Assembly: GCA_024681475.1 (NCBI GenBank)
Contig: JAILAT010000019.1
Span: forward strand, 1-42,033
Origin: Bacteroidales bacterium
GTDB taxonomy: Bacteria; Bacteroidota; Bacteroidia; Bacteroidales; P3
Direction: 5' to 3'
DNA: 42,033 bases
Below are positions 1 through 8,267 of this stretch, in pieces. The notes under the pieces are model-generated. The model ran no database searches, was not told the origin of the DNA, and saw only the letters and a program-made list of their open reading frames with translations. The position numbers and the translations under genes are program-made. Within the stretch, counting starts at the first letter, position 1, and each line of letters opens with the position of its first letter.

Positions 1-53
1 TATTTTACAAAAGTAAAATGCAAAATAATTACAGATGTTTTCAAAAATAGTTG

Positions 54-61
54 TATCTTTG
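54..61 (+). promoter_or_regulatory. Candidate -7 box for the XRE regulator gene
   Basis: TATCTTTG matches the Bacteroidetes -7 consensus TAnnTTTG and ends 36 bp before the start codon at 98. I do not see a clear TTTG -33 element at the usual 19-21 bp upstream, so this is only a half-supported promoter. Confidence 0.4.
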
Positions 62-97
62 TAATTCAATAGAATTTACAATTATACTTGTAAGAAT

Positions 98-745
98 ATG
101 ATTGACAGGATAAATCTGATTTTAAAGGCCAAAAATATCACGGCAAAACAGTTCGCAGAAGAGATCGGAATACAGCCTTCGGGGATGTCTCATATCCTCG
201 GCGGTCGTAACAATCCCAGTTTGGATTTTGTGATGAAGGTCATCCGTCGCTATCCGGAGATCGACATCAACTGGCTGATGTTCGGCAAAGGTGAAATGTA
301 CGAAAACCCGGCGACCTCTATCCATGCCTTACCGAGTAAACCTCAAAATACTGAAAAACAAAGTGTCGTTACAGCTCCTGCCGCTCAGCCTGCAGAGTCG
401 GCAGAACCGATGCCGGATCTTTTCAGCGGTATCAACAATGAGTACCAGCCAGTGCAATCGGCTAATACTCAGGCTACAGCAACAATAGCACAGGCCCCCG
501 AAGAGCCGCGTCCGGCACCTCGGCAGCCTCATCCGGCAGACGCTCCCGTTGTGAGCCAGCCGCCGGCAGAGAGTCAGCCAACAGCACCTCGCCAGGCCGC
601 TGTTGCTCAACCTCAGGAGAATGGCGTAAATCATGTGTCGCGACCCGTTGGCCACGAATATCCCATTCTCGGACAGAAAAAGATTCTCAAGGTTGTCATC
701 CTGTACGAAGACCATTCATTTTCAGAATATTACCCGGAAAGATAA
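98..745 (+). CDS. XRE-family helix-turn-helix transcriptional regulator with low-complexity linker
   Basis: A 215-aa protein. Residues 1-70 form a lambda-repressor/Cro (XRE) DNA-binding domain: the helix-turn-helix lies around TAKQFAEEIGIQPSGMSHIL and is followed by NPSLDFVMKVIRRYPEIDINW, a pattern typical of Bacteroidales XRE regulators. Residues about 72-190 are a Pro/Gln/Ala/Ser-rich, probably disordered linker. The protein ends in a short ordered-looking tail, KVVILYEDHSFSEYYPER. The DNA-binding role is inferred from the fold and the target is unknown. It stands alone on the plus strand, convergent with the seven-gene minus-strand operon. The DNA encoding its last eight residues, the stop codon and the terminator are repeated in tandem just downstream. 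Confidence 0.85.
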   Translation: MIDRINLILKAKNITAKQFAEEIGIQPSGMSHILGGRNNPSLDFVMKVIRRYPEIDINWLMFGKGEMYENPATSIHALPSKPQNTEKQSVVTAPAAQPAESAEPMPDLFSGINNEYQPVQSANTQATATIAQAPEEPRPAPRQPHPADAPVVSQPPAESQPTAPRQAAVAQPQENGVNHVSRPVGHEYPILGQKKILKVVILYEDHSFSEYYPER

Positions 746-845
746 GCTTTTCGTCGCCTAGACGTTGTGCATAGAGACAAAAAAAAGTCAGGAGCCCCCG
801 ACTCTTTTTATTGGACTTCTGTTGATAGCCTCGGAAAGGCTAACT
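723..845 (+). repeat. Tandem duplication, unit 1 (end of XRE gene plus terminator)
   Basis: This is the first of two adjacent 123-bp units. It begins in the codons for SEYYPER, runs through the stop codon, and includes a terminator-like hairpin at 786-803 (AGTC-a-GG paired with CC-c-GACT) followed by a T-rich run. It ends with a small hairpin, GCCTCGGAAAGGC. The sister unit starts exactly 123 bp later. Confidence 0.8.
786..808 (+). terminator. Rho-independent terminator of the XRE gene (first copy)
   Basis: The stem is AGTC-a-GG / CC-c-GACT with a short loop, followed by CTTTTTATT. It lies 40 bp after the stop codon of the XRE gene and is preceded by an A-run, so it could also act weakly on the opposite strand. 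Confidence 0.65.
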
Positions 846-968
846 CAGAATATTACCCTGAGAGATAAGTTTCTCGTCGCCTGGACGATTTGCATAGAGA
901 CAAAAAGAGTCGAGGAATACTCCCCGACTTTTTTTTTGCGGACCTCTATTGATTGCCTCGGAGAGGCT
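846..968 (+). repeat. Tandem duplication, unit 2 (pseudo-3' end of XRE gene plus second terminator)
   Basis: This second 123-bp unit has diverged from the first by scattered substitutions. In frame it again spells SEYYPER and a TAA stop with mostly synonymous changes. It carries a better terminator hairpin than the first unit and ends with GCCTCGGAGAGGC, which also forms the first hairpin of the dispersed element starting at 955. Confidence 0.8.
903..938 (+). terminator. Second, stronger Rho-independent terminator
   Basis: The stem AGTCG-a-GG / CC-c-CGACT (908-915 and 922-929) with loop AATACT is followed by a run of nine T residues. It is the duplicated counterpart of the hairpin at 786. 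Together they form a double terminator between the XRE gene and the convergent L-serine dehydratase gene. Confidence 0.75.
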
Positions 969-1051
969 AACTCTCTATAGCCCCACACAAGGAACGCAGT
1001 GTGGTGTATCAAGAAGGAAAAATATGCGTCTCGGAGAGACGCGCTCTCAAT
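955..1051 (+). repeat. Dispersed three-hairpin element, copy 1
   Basis: The order is: hairpin 1 GCCTC-gga-GAGGC (955-967); linker containing CTCTCTATA; hairpin 2 CCACAC / GTGTGG (983-988 and 999-1004); hairpin 3 GCGTCTC-gga-GAGACGC (1026-1042); and the tail GCTCTCAAT. Two further copies occur at 8935 and 40762 with the same order and spacing pattern. No open reading frame is conserved between them. I do not recognise a named family. Confidence 0.8.
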
Positions 1052-1071
1052 TGAGTAAAATGAAACCTCCT

Positions 1072-2274
1072 TTAGTTGTTGTCGTCGGCCAGCAGCGCAA
1101 GTCCTCCCATCGAGGTCTCCTTGTAGAGGCTCGGCAGGTCTTTGCCGGTCTTCTTCATGGTCTCCACCACTTTGTCGAAAGTGATGATATGTTTGCCGTC
1201 GCTCATCATGGCGTAGAGGTTGATGTCCAAAGCACGAAGTGCTGCCATTGCGTTGCGTTCGATGCACGGTATCTGAACCAGGCCACACAGCGGATCGCAG
1301 GTGAGGCCTAGGTTGTGCTCCATGGCCATCTCGGCGGCATATTCAATCTGTTGGGGGCTTCCGCCAAAGAGTTGGTTGGCGGCCACGGCGGCCATCACAC
1401 AGGCGCTGCCGACCTCGCCTTGGCAGCCCACTTCGGCACCCGAGATGGAGGCATTGGTCTTGATGACATTGGCAAAAAGACCTGCAGTGGCTAGCGCACG
1501 GATGATGTCGGTGTCGCTGAAACCGTGGTTTTTCTTCAGATGGTACAGCACTGCTGGCAGCACGCCCGAGGCGCCACAGGTGGGGGCCGTGATGATGGGG
1601 CTGCCCACGGCGTTGCGCTCCGAAGTGGCCAAGGCATAGGCTATCACTAGGCATCGTCCTTGTAGCGAGGGCTTGTAGCTCGAGGCACGGACATAATACT
1701 GACGTGCCTTGCTGCGGAGGTGTAGGCCACCGGGTATCACGCCTTCTGCCTGCAGTCCGTCTTCGATGGTTTTCTGCATGGCTTCCCACATCTCTTGCAG
1801 ATAGTCCCAGATGTCGTCGTCTTCATGCATGGCGACATATTCCCAATAGGTGAGGCCCTCTTTCTCGATGTAGGCGAGGATGTCGGTGATATGGGAATGG
1901 GTGTAGACCGGTACGGCTTCTTCGTGCGTGTTTTCGTTGGCCAGCAGGCCGCCGCCGATGCTGTATATCTTCCAGCTGTCGAACACATTGCCGTCGTTGT
2001 CCAGCGCCTCGAAGAGCATGCCGTTGGTGTGGAATTCGGGCACGATGTCAGCACGCCATACGAGCTCGACGGGTGTCGGCTTGCAGGCGTTCTCGATGGC
2101 GAAATCGGTGCGGTGCCCTCTGCCTGTGGCGGCAAGGCTACCATAGAGCGTCACACGGATACGTGCCGACTTGGGGTTGCGTCCGATGAATGTTTTGGCG
2201 GCGCGATAGGGGCCGGTGGTATGGCTGCTCGAAGGACCGTAGCCTTTCTTTATGATGGTCTTGATACTTTCCAT
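1072..2274 (-). CDS. sdaA: L-serine ammonia-lyase (L-serine dehydratase), iron-sulfur dependent, single chain
   Basis: A 400-aa enzyme that deaminates L-serine to pyruvate and ammonia in the cytoplasm. The N-terminal beta-type domain opens with GYGPSSSHTTGPYRAA, the family signature. The alpha-type catalytic part follows with TAPTCGASGVLPAV, GAEVGCQGEVGSACVMAA and CDPLCGLVQIPCIERNA; its cysteines are the expected ligands of the oxygen-sensitive 4Fe-4S cluster. The length matches fused single-chain members (about 400 aa). The ATG start at 2274 lies 12 bp after the porin gene and directly precedes the family's conserved N-terminus. It is the last gene of the run starting with panD and is convergent with the XRE regulator. 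The gene symbol follows the E. coli family name. Confidence 0.93.
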   Translation of the reverse strand: MESIKTIIKKGYGPSSSHTTGPYRAAKTFIGRNPKSARIRVTLYGSLAATGRGHRTDFAIENACKPTPVELVWRADIVPEFHTNGMLFEALDNDGNVFDSWKIYSIGGGLLANENTHEEAVPVYTHSHITDILAYIEKEGLTYWEYVAMHEDDDIWDYLQEMWEAMQKTIEDGLQAEGVIPGGLHLRSKARQYYVRASSYKPSLQGRCLVIAYALATSERNAVGSPIITAPTCGASGVLPAVLYHLKKNHGFSDTDIIRALATAGLFANVIKTNASISGAEVGCQGEVGSACVMAAVAANQLFGGSPQQIEYAAEMAMEHNLGLTCDPLCGLVQIPCIERNAMAALRALDINLYAMMSDGKHIITFDKVVETMKKTGKDLPSLYKETSMGGLALLADDNN

Positions 2275-2286
2275 GTTGAATAGTTT

Positions 2287-4614
2287 TTAGTTGAAGAAGT
2301 TCCATGTCACACCCCAGTACACGCCCAGGTCTTCCATGGGGTAGTGCGGCAAGCTGAAATAGGTGGGATTCTTGGTCAGCGGTGCGTTGAAGTGCGAGAC
2401 TCTGCCATAGATGCTGGCGCGCTTCACCTGCAGCGTTATCCAGAAGTCGGCGATGAGGAAGTTGCCTACCTCCACGTTGTCCTGTCGATAGAAGGCTCCC
2501 AGCACGGGGTTCCATCCGTCGGCGTAGTATTTGGTGTGGTAGCGCAGGTCGAAGCCGGTCTGCAGATGCAGCGCGTTCTTGAACACTTTCAGATCGGCAT
2601 ACACCGAGTTCTTGCTGGCCAGCAAGGGGACGCGCACCACGTCGTTGTCGCTGCTGTGCTGCACCATCTCTTGCAGCTGGCAGTGGAACCAGCCTTTCTG
2701 CAGGTGCATGGTCATCACCCCTTGTGTCAACACGCCGGTGGCGTCGCCCTGTGTGGGCACCATGTTGGAGTTGAGCCATATATTGTTGCTCAGCAGCATG
2801 GCGCTGCCTCTCACGTCGAGGTCGCAGTTCCAGGCGTTTTCTGCGGCGTGGCTCTGATGCTGGAAGCGCAGCGCCACTTGCTGGCGTCTGGTGCGCTCAA
2901 AGGTGCTGAAATCCCAGCTGTAGCAGCCTTCGTGGTGATAGAAGATGTCGTCGGGCGACTGCTCCTCGACAAGCACCGAGGCGAACATGGCGTTGTGTTG
3001 GCCCTCATAGGAGAGCGTGGCGCTCAGCCTGTAGTCGCCATTTTCTTCACCGTCAATTACTGTCTCGGCATCGGCAAGCAGTTGCCAATTCTTTATCGAC
3101 AAAATGGCACGGGCAAAGGGATTGTAGGAGAAGTAGTCTATGGTTTGCGTCAGATAGACAATCCTGTTGTATTCCGGACGGACACCGACATTGACAACAA
3201 GCGGGTTTCTGAACTTATAGTCCATATAGGCATCGTTGGTCCAGTAGATGTCGGCACTCAGCACATGGTGCTGCGTGGAGTCGTAGTAGATGGTGCTGTC
3301 CAGCGTGCAATAGTTGTAGAACCAGCTGGTGGCTTGGGCGTCGTAGAAGTTGTGTCTTTCTCTCTTATATTGCAGGTCGAGACCGACGACGCCGGTATTG
3401 AAACCTCTGGGGGTGATTGGTGTGAGGGTGTCGTAGCGCACAATCGTCACGTTGGGTGTGAGTTGCAGCCGTCTGATACTGGCCGTTGTGTCGCCAGGCA
3501 GAATGTAGACTTGGCCATTGGATGTGATGGTGTCGTTGCCGTTGCCTGTTTTTGGGGCCGTTCTCTCAGCTGCCAGCTGTGCTTTCAGCTGCGCCGTCTC
3601 GCTGCTGTCCAGTTTGACCCACGACGAGTCGATCACCGTCTGTTTGACGGGTTTGTATTTGTCTGTTTGCTGGACGGTGTTGTAGCTCTGGTGCACGAAG
3701 AGGCCGAAATCTTTCCACTGGTTGGAGGCGGAATACATATTCACAGGCACACCGGCGCGGTTGCTGGTCTCCCAGCAGGTTGCGTCGTTCTGCACACCGC
3801 CGTTCTCATCCTGTCGCAGGCTCTTGTATTCCAGAGCGGCTTGCAGCTGATAGCGGGCATCTTTCGAATAGTAGTTTGTGGTAATGTCCAGCAGATGGGT
3901 GCCCATGCCGGAGTTGGTGTACTGTCCTTTACGGCTTATCAGGTCGTAGTTCAACGCCATGTTCCAGCGGGGACGTATGTTCTGGGTGTGAACCACCTGG
4001 ATCTGGTAGTCCTTGTGTATCGAGCTGTTGTAGCCCAGCAGGGTGTAGGGCCGCTTCGTCTGATAGAAACGGTATTGGTGCAAGCCGTTGGTATACACAT
4101 CGTTGGGGTCGTACTGGATGCGGAATTCCAGAGGCGCCTTCGTGGGCATAAAGCTCAGCATATCGTCAGTTTCGTCCCAGAAGGGCGCCACGCTGAGCTG
4201 GCTGTGTCCCAGCGAGCCCAGGTCCAGGTAGTAGTTGCCGTCGAACTGCTGCACCCTGTCGTACAGCGACCTTTCGGTCGGGGAGATTTTCGGATGCTGG
4301 ATGTCGTAAATCTTGACAGCGCGGAAGCTGGAAGCAAAAGCGCTTACGGCTTTCGAGAGGACCGAGTCGGGCTCCTCATTGCGGTTGTAGATGATGCCTT
4401 CGGGCCCCTGGTTGGCAGTCTGGGTGCTGTCGTTGTCGGCGAAGGGGTCGTTGCTGTTATTGTTGAATGTGGGATTGGCCGAAGTGCGAGGGTTGTTGCC
4501 GCCGCCACCGCGGTTGCCGCCACGAGTCACCTGTGCCTGCCCTACGTTCGAAAGCCCCGCCAGCAGGAGCAGCAGGGCAAGGAATAGCTTATATTTTGAC
4601 TTGACGTAGCGCAA
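2287..4614 (-). CDS. Putative porin (Bacteroidetes outer-membrane protein)
   Basis: A 775-aa protein with a clear signal peptide (KYKLFLALLLLLAGLSNVGQAQ), then a Gly/Asn/Arg-rich stretch to about residue 60. A long body of alternating polar and aromatic strands follows, typical of a large outer-membrane beta-barrel, ending in a terminal aromatic motif (GVYWGVTWNFFN) of the kind recognised by the BAM machinery. It resembles the 'putative porin' family common in Bacteroidales. The substrate is not evident. It starts 12 bp after trxB and ends 12 bp before sdaA, so the three are probably cotranscribed. A 747-aa antisense reading frame across the gene is a codon-bias shadow. Confidence 0.85.
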   Translation of the reverse strand: MRYVKSKYKLFLALLLLLAGLSNVGQAQVTRGGNRGGGGNNPRTSANPTFNNNSNDPFADNDSTQTANQGPEGIIYNRNEEPDSVLSKAVSAFASSFRAVKIYDIQHPKISPTERSLYDRVQQFDGNYYLDLGSLGHSQLSVAPFWDETDDMLSFMPTKAPLEFRIQYDPNDVYTNGLHQYRFYQTKRPYTLLGYNSSIHKDYQIQVVHTQNIRPRWNMALNYDLISRKGQYTNSGMGTHLLDITTNYYSKDARYQLQAALEYKSLRQDENGGVQNDATCWETSNRAGVPVNMYSASNQWKDFGLFVHQSYNTVQQTDKYKPVKQTVIDSSWVKLDSSETAQLKAQLAAERTAPKTGNGNDTITSNGQVYILPGDTTASIRRLQLTPNVTIVRYDTLTPITPRGFNTGVVGLDLQYKRERHNFYDAQATSWFYNYCTLDSTIYYDSTQHHVLSADIYWTNDAYMDYKFRNPLVVNVGVRPEYNRIVYLTQTIDYFSYNPFARAILSIKNWQLLADAETVIDGEENGDYRLSATLSYEGQHNAMFASVLVEEQSPDDIFYHHEGCYSWDFSTFERTRRQQVALRFQHQSHAAENAWNCDLDVRGSAMLLSNNIWLNSNMVPTQGDATGVLTQGVMTMHLQKGWFHCQLQEMVQHSSDNDVVRVPLLASKNSVYADLKVFKNALHLQTGFDLRYHTKYYADGWNPVLGAFYRQDNVEVGNFLIADFWITLQVKRASIYGRVSHFNAPLTKNPTYFSLPHYPMEDLGVYWGVTWNFFN

Positions 4615-4626
4615 GGCGATAGGGTG

Positions 4627-5553
4627 TTACTGATGAAGGAAACGCTCCACGTCGATGCCGGCCACACAGCCTTTGGCGGCAGCCACGCAGGCTTGGCGAT
4701 AGTTGGGGTCACACACGTCGCCGGCGGCAAAAACGCCAGGCACGCTGGTGGCGCTGCTGGGGTTCTGCACCTTGATGTAGCCAGCCTCATCGAGTTTCAG
4801 CTGGCCGTTGAGGAACGCCGTGTTGGGCTGATGGCCAATGGCTACGAAGAATCCGGCGATGTCGAGCTCGCGGATCTCTCCGGTCTTCACATTCTTCAGG
4901 CGGGCGCCGGTGACGCCGTCCATATCGTTGCCAAGGATATCCTCGGTCACGCTGTTCCACACAACCTCAATCTTGGGATCATTCAGCACTCGGTGCTGCA
5001 TGGCTTTCGATGCACGCAGCTCGTCGCGACGCACAATCTGGTATACTTTCTTGCAGAGCGTGGCCAGATAGGAGGCCTCCTCGCAGGCGGTGTCGCCGCC
5101 GCCGACAACAGCTACCTCCAGGTTCTTGTAGAAGAAACCGTCGCAGGTGGCGCAAGCCGATACGCCTTGGCCGTAGAAATGCTTCTCGCTGTCCAGACCC
5201 AGCCAGCGTGCCGAGGCACCGGTGGCTATCACAACGGTCTCGGCCTCAATCTCGTTGCCATGGTCGTCAATGGCCTTGAAGGGGCGCGAGGAGAGGTCTA
5301 TGCTTTCGATGGCTCCCGAGCGGATGTCGGTGCCGAAGCGCTCGGCCTGTTTCCTCAGGTCGGCCATCATGGCCGTGCCCGAAATGCCTTCGGGATAGCC
5401 AGGAAAGTTCTCTATCTCAGTGGTTATCGTCAGCTGTCCGCCGGGCTGTATGCCTTCGTACAGCATGGGGTGAAGGTCTGCGCGTCCTGTGTAGATGCCT
5501 GCCGTGTAGCCGGCAGGACCCGATCCGATGATTAAGCATTTCGTGTGTTCCAT
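4627..5553 (-). CDS. trxB: Thioredoxin-disulfide reductase
   Basis: A 308-aa flavoprotein that transfers electrons from NADPH through FAD and a redox-active disulfide to thioredoxin. Visible features are the N-terminal FAD-binding GSGPAGYTAGIY (residues 10-21), the active-site CATC (Cys134 and Cys137) in GVSACATCDGFF, the NADPH-binding VVGGGDTACEEASYL, and the C-terminal GVFAAGDVCD FAD-contact motif. The length is as expected for low-molecular-weight TrxB. It lies between an outer-membrane protein gene (30 bp upstream) and the porin gene (12 bp downstream). Confidence 0.96.
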   Translation of the reverse strand: MEHTKCLIIGSGPAGYTAGIYTGRADLHPMLYEGIQPGGQLTITTEIENFPGYPEGISGTAMMADLRKQAERFGTDIRSGAIESIDLSSRPFKAIDDHGNEIEAETVVIATGASARWLGLDSEKHFYGQGVSACATCDGFFYKNLEVAVVGGGDTACEEASYLATLCKKVYQIVRRDELRASKAMQHRVLNDPKIEVVWNSVTEDILGNDMDGVTGARLKNVKTGEIRELDIAGFFVAIGHQPNTAFLNGQLKLDEAGYIKVQNPSSATSVPGVFAAGDVCDPNYRQACVAAAKGCVAGIDVERFLHQ

Positions 5554-5583
5554 ATCTTTCGTGTGTTTACGTTTATTATTGAA

Positions 5584-6213
5584 TTATAGACAATATGCCA
5601 GACCTACGGTTATCAGTCTGTTGAATTGGCCTTTGTTGCTGCGGAAAATGCGATAGGTGCCGCTGCCGCTCTCTTTGGCACAGCTGAGCATCGAGTTGTA
5701 GTAGCGCGCCTCTACCGCCAAGCCGCCCACTACCTTATAGCGCAGGTCGACGCAGATGGGTATGGCATCGAAACGTCTGTAGTTGGCTGATTGTGAGGCT
5801 ATCTCCACGCCGCTGTCATCCACGCGCGATTTGGCCAGGATGGCTGGCGCCACGCCGAAACCGATGCGGAGACGGTCGTTGGCAGTGTTGTAGTTGATCA
5901 TGAGGGGCACCTCCACGTAGGAGAGTGCGATGGTGCGGTCGATGTTGCTGCTGTAGGAGCCTTTCTGCGTGAAGCCTATCTCGACCAGAAAACGCCACGA
6001 CTTGTCCTGGCTGATGGGGAAGGAGGTGTTTACGGCGCCATGGAGACCCATCTTGTTGTATTTGCCCGAATTGTCGCCGTCAATCTGACTCATGTTCATG
6101 CCCCCCATCAGCGAGTAGTCGAACTGGCGGTCGTGGTTTCTGCGTTGTGCCTGCGACGGAAGGCTCACCATCAGGCTCAGCAGGACAAAGATTGCAACGT
6201 GTCGTGTTTTCAT
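5584..6213 (-). CDS. Outer-membrane beta-barrel protein
   Basis: A 209-aa protein with a signal peptide (MKTRHVAIFVLLSLMVSLPSQAQ) and alternating beta-strand patterns, such as SYVEVPLMINYNTANDRLRIGFGVAPAI, typical of the small outer-membrane barrel proteins (OMP_b-brl_2 type) of Bacteroidetes. The strand GLHGAVNTSFPI near the N-terminus and VGLAYCL at the end fit first and last barrel strands. No enzymatic motif is seen and its role is unknown. It sits 24 bp after the heptose-phosphate adenylyltransferase gene and 30 bp before trxB. Confidence 0.8.
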   Translation of the reverse strand: MKTRHVAIFVLLSLMVSLPSQAQRRNHDRQFDYSLMGGMNMSQIDGDNSGKYNKMGLHGAVNTSFPISQDKSWRFLVEIGFTQKGSYSSNIDRTIALSYVEVPLMINYNTANDRLRIGFGVAPAILAKSRVDDSGVEIASQSANYRRFDAIPICVDLRYKVVGGLAVEARYYNSMLSCAKESGSGTYRIFRSNKGQFNRLITVGLAYCL

Positions 6214-6237
6214 GGCGTATATTGGGTTATCAGTGTA

Positions 6238-6738
6238 TCAGTCTTGTTGTTTCATTCTGCTCACCAGCCGGGTGGTCGATTCGCCAGGGGTGAGGGCAAT
6301 CAGCTCCACACGGCCCCCGTTCTGTTCCACCAGGTCGGCGCCGACGACGGTCTGGCGGCTGTAGTCGGCACCCTTCACCAGCACATCGGGCTTCACGCGC
6401 TCGATGAGGTGTAGGGGTGTATCTTCTTCGAAGACAACGACATAGTCGACACATTCGAAAGCTGCCAGCACCCAGGCACGGCTGTCTTCATGGGCTATGG
6501 GGCGTGCAGCACCTTTCAGCCGATGCACCGAGGCGTCGCTGTTGAGGCCCACCACCAGCAGGTCGCCGAGGTTGCGGGCCCGGCTCAGGTAGTCCACATG
6601 GCCTCTGTGCACCAGGTCGAAACATCCGTTGGTGAACACCACGGTGGTTGCCGGCTTGGCGGCGCGGAGGGCCGCCAAACGTCGCTCCAACTCGGGCAGC
6701 GTCACTATCTTTTGTGCTATCTTGGCGTGGAAGTCCAT
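6238..6738 (-). CDS. rfaE2: D-glycero-beta-D-manno-heptose 1-phosphate adenylyltransferase (RfaE2/HldE C-domain type)
   Basis: A 166-aa nucleotidyltransferase of the cytidylyltransferase fold. [16 protein letters not shown] carries the HxGH-type nucleotide-binding motif. [44 protein letters not shown] and [18 protein letters not shown] match the stand-alone C-terminal domain of HldE. The reaction makes ADP-D-glycero-beta-D-manno-heptose from heptose-1-phosphate and ATP for lipopolysaccharide core synthesis. The kinase domain (HldE N-domain) is not in this window. It follows the UPF0104-like membrane protein gene by 18 bp. Confidence 0.92.
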   Translation of the reverse strand: MDFHAKIAQKIVTLPELERRLAALRAAKPATTVVFTNGCFDLVHRGHVDYLSRARNLGDLLVVGLNSDASVHRLKGAARPIAHEDSRAWVLAAFECVDYVVVFEEDTPLHLIERVKPDVLVKGADYSRQTVVGADLVEQNGGRVELIALTPGESTTRLVSRMKQQD

Positions 6739-6756
6739 GGCGTAACGTATTGTTGT

Positions 6757-7773
6757 TTAGGCTATTTCTTTTGTAGGGTGTTGCTTCTTCTTCAGCGAGA
6801 AGTAAACCAGATAGGCGAGCCCCACCACGAGAACCAGCACCTGCTGCGAGCTCCACAGCAGCCATCCGCATGCCAGACTGGTGCTTTGGCTAATGCCATA
6901 GATGTCAAGCGCTTGCCACACCAGCACGGGGTAGGCGCCTAGACCTCCTTGGGCTATCATCATGCCTACCGATCCGAAGAGGTAGATGACGAAGGCGGTC
7001 TGGAAGCCTAGCGGTGTCGTCTCCTCGAAAGCGTTGAGGATGACCCATCCGCCGGCGATGTAGAGGAAATAGATGCCCAGGCTGTAGGCCACAAACAGCA
7101 GCGCCGACTTCCATCCCAGATGGAGGATGCTCTTGATGCCGTCCCAACAGCCCACGAACAGGCGTTTGACTTTCTGGAACAGGGGAAGCTTCTCCAGCTT
7201 CTTCCGCAGCAGTCGGTACACGATAATCAGCACCACCAGCATGGCGATGCCGCTGCCGGCGATGACTGCCAGGGTGGGGAGGTTCTCGAATTTCTGCGAC
7301 AAGGTGTCGTAGAGAAAATCTTTGACGTCGCCGAACATCACCAGGAAACCCAGCAGCACGATGACCACGAACATGAGCATGTCGATGAGGCGCTCAGTCA
7401 CCACGGTGCCTATCGACTTCTCCATGGGAATGTTGTCGCTGGTGCGTAGCATGCCGCAGCGGATCACTTCGCCGAGTCGGGGCACAGCCAAGTTGGCCAG
7501 GTAGGCAACCATGACAGCCCCAAAGGTGTTGTTGACACTAGGATGATAGTCTAGCGGTTTGAATAGCAGGCGCCAGCGCAGGGCGCGGAGCAGGTGCGAT
7601 GCCAGACTGATGGCGATCACCGCCACCACCCAGCCCCATCGGGCCGAGATGAATGCGTCCCAGATGGCTGTTTTCTCGTCGCTGTCTAATTTCAGTAAAA
7701 ACCAGTAGATGAAGAAAATACCTATACTCAGAAAAACAAGGAACTTCAGTATGTCACTCCATCTTTTCTTCAT
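6757..7773 (-). CDS. UPF0104 / LPG-synthase transmembrane-domain family membrane protein
   Basis: A 338-aa polytopic membrane protein with roughly seven to eight hydrophobic helices. The first is at residues 10-27 ([17 protein letters not shown]). The segment [16 protein letters not shown], then [32 protein letters not shown], matches the conserved region of the flippase-like domain of lysylphosphatidylglycerol synthases (UPF0104). There is no catalytic aminoacyl-transferase domain, so it is probably a stand-alone lipid or glycan translocase-like protein; its substrate is unknown. The start codon overlaps the panD stop by 4 bp, so translation is probably coupled. Confidence 0.85.
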   Translation of the reverse strand: MKKRWSDILKFLVFLSIGIFFIYWFLLKLDSDEKTAIWDAFISARWGWVVAVIAISLASHLLRALRWRLLFKPLDYHPSVNNTFGAVMVAYLANLAVPRLGEVIRCGMLRTSDNIPMEKSIGTVVTERLIDMLMFVVIVLLGFLVMFGDVKDFLYDTLSQKFENLPTLAVIAGSGIAMLVVLIIVYRLLRKKLEKLPLFQKVKRLFVGCWDGIKSILHLGWKSALLFVAYSLGIYFLYIAGGWVILNAFEETTPLGFQTAFVIYLFGSVGMMIAQGGLGAYPVLVWQALDIYGISQSTSLACGWLLWSSQQVLVLVVGLAYLVYFSLKKKQHPTKEIA

Positions 7774-8114
7774 CGCAAGTGGTTGTCTTTAGGGAATATG
7801 ACTTCAGGATGCCAGTTTTTGGCCTCTTCGAATTCCATGGTGGCGTAAGCGGCAATGATAATCAGGTCGCCGACGTGTGCCTTGTGGGCTGCGGCACCGT
7901 TGATGCCGATGACACCGCTGTCGCGCTCGCCCTTGATGGCATAGGTGGCGAAACGTTCACCGTTGGTGATGTTGTAGATTTCCACTTTCTGGTTTTCGAT
8001 GATGCCCGATGCTTCCATCAAAGCGGCGTCTATGGTGATACTTCCGATGTAGTCCAGGTCGGCTTCGGTAACTGTAACTCTATGTATTTTAGACTTTAAT
8101 ACCTCTATAAACAT
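7770..8114 (-). CDS. panD: Aspartate 1-decarboxylase proenzyme
   Basis: A 114-aa pyruvoyl-dependent enzyme that makes beta-alanine from L-aspartate for pantothenate and coenzyme A. The family N-terminus [20 protein letters not shown] fixes the start at 8114; a reading frame six codons longer would run through the candidate -7 box. The self-cleavage site is Gly24-Ser25 in DYIGSITID, where the serine becomes the pyruvoyl group. [26 protein letters not shown] and [11 protein letters not shown] are conserved. It is the first gene of the seven-gene run and overlaps the next gene by 4 bp. Confidence 0.96.
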   Translation of the reverse strand: MFIEVLKSKIHRVTVTEADLDYIGSITIDAALMEASGIIENQKVEIYNITNGERFATYAIKGERDSGVIGINGAAAHKAHVGDLIIIAAYATMEFEEAKNWHPEVIFPKDNHLR

Positions 8115-8129
8115 AGCAAAAAATTTTTG

Positions 8130-8137
8130 CAAAGTTA
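8130..8137 (-). promoter_or_regulatory. Candidate -7 box of the panD-led operon
   Basis: On the minus strand the bases read TAACTTTG, matching TAnnTTTG, and end 15 bp before the panD start codon. The sequence further upstream is very AT-rich but shows no clear TTTG at the expected distance. The implied 5' leader would be under 15 nt, so an additional upstream promoter is possible. Confidence 0.35.
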
Positions 8138-8267
8138 CATATAAATTATGAATTATATATAGATATATAAAAAAATAATTACCTCCAGGGCTGCGACATC
8201 GAAAAGCGATGAGAGAAATATCTCATTTCATCCCAACAGCAGGGCGGTGTGGCACCCACGGGGGACG

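Noticed and set aside
2344-4587. 747-codon plus-strand frame opposite the putative porin gene
   Set aside because: It is a shadow of the minus-strand porin gene, which has a signal peptide, a barrel pattern and good operon spacing. The antisense frame has no recognisable domain or start signal.
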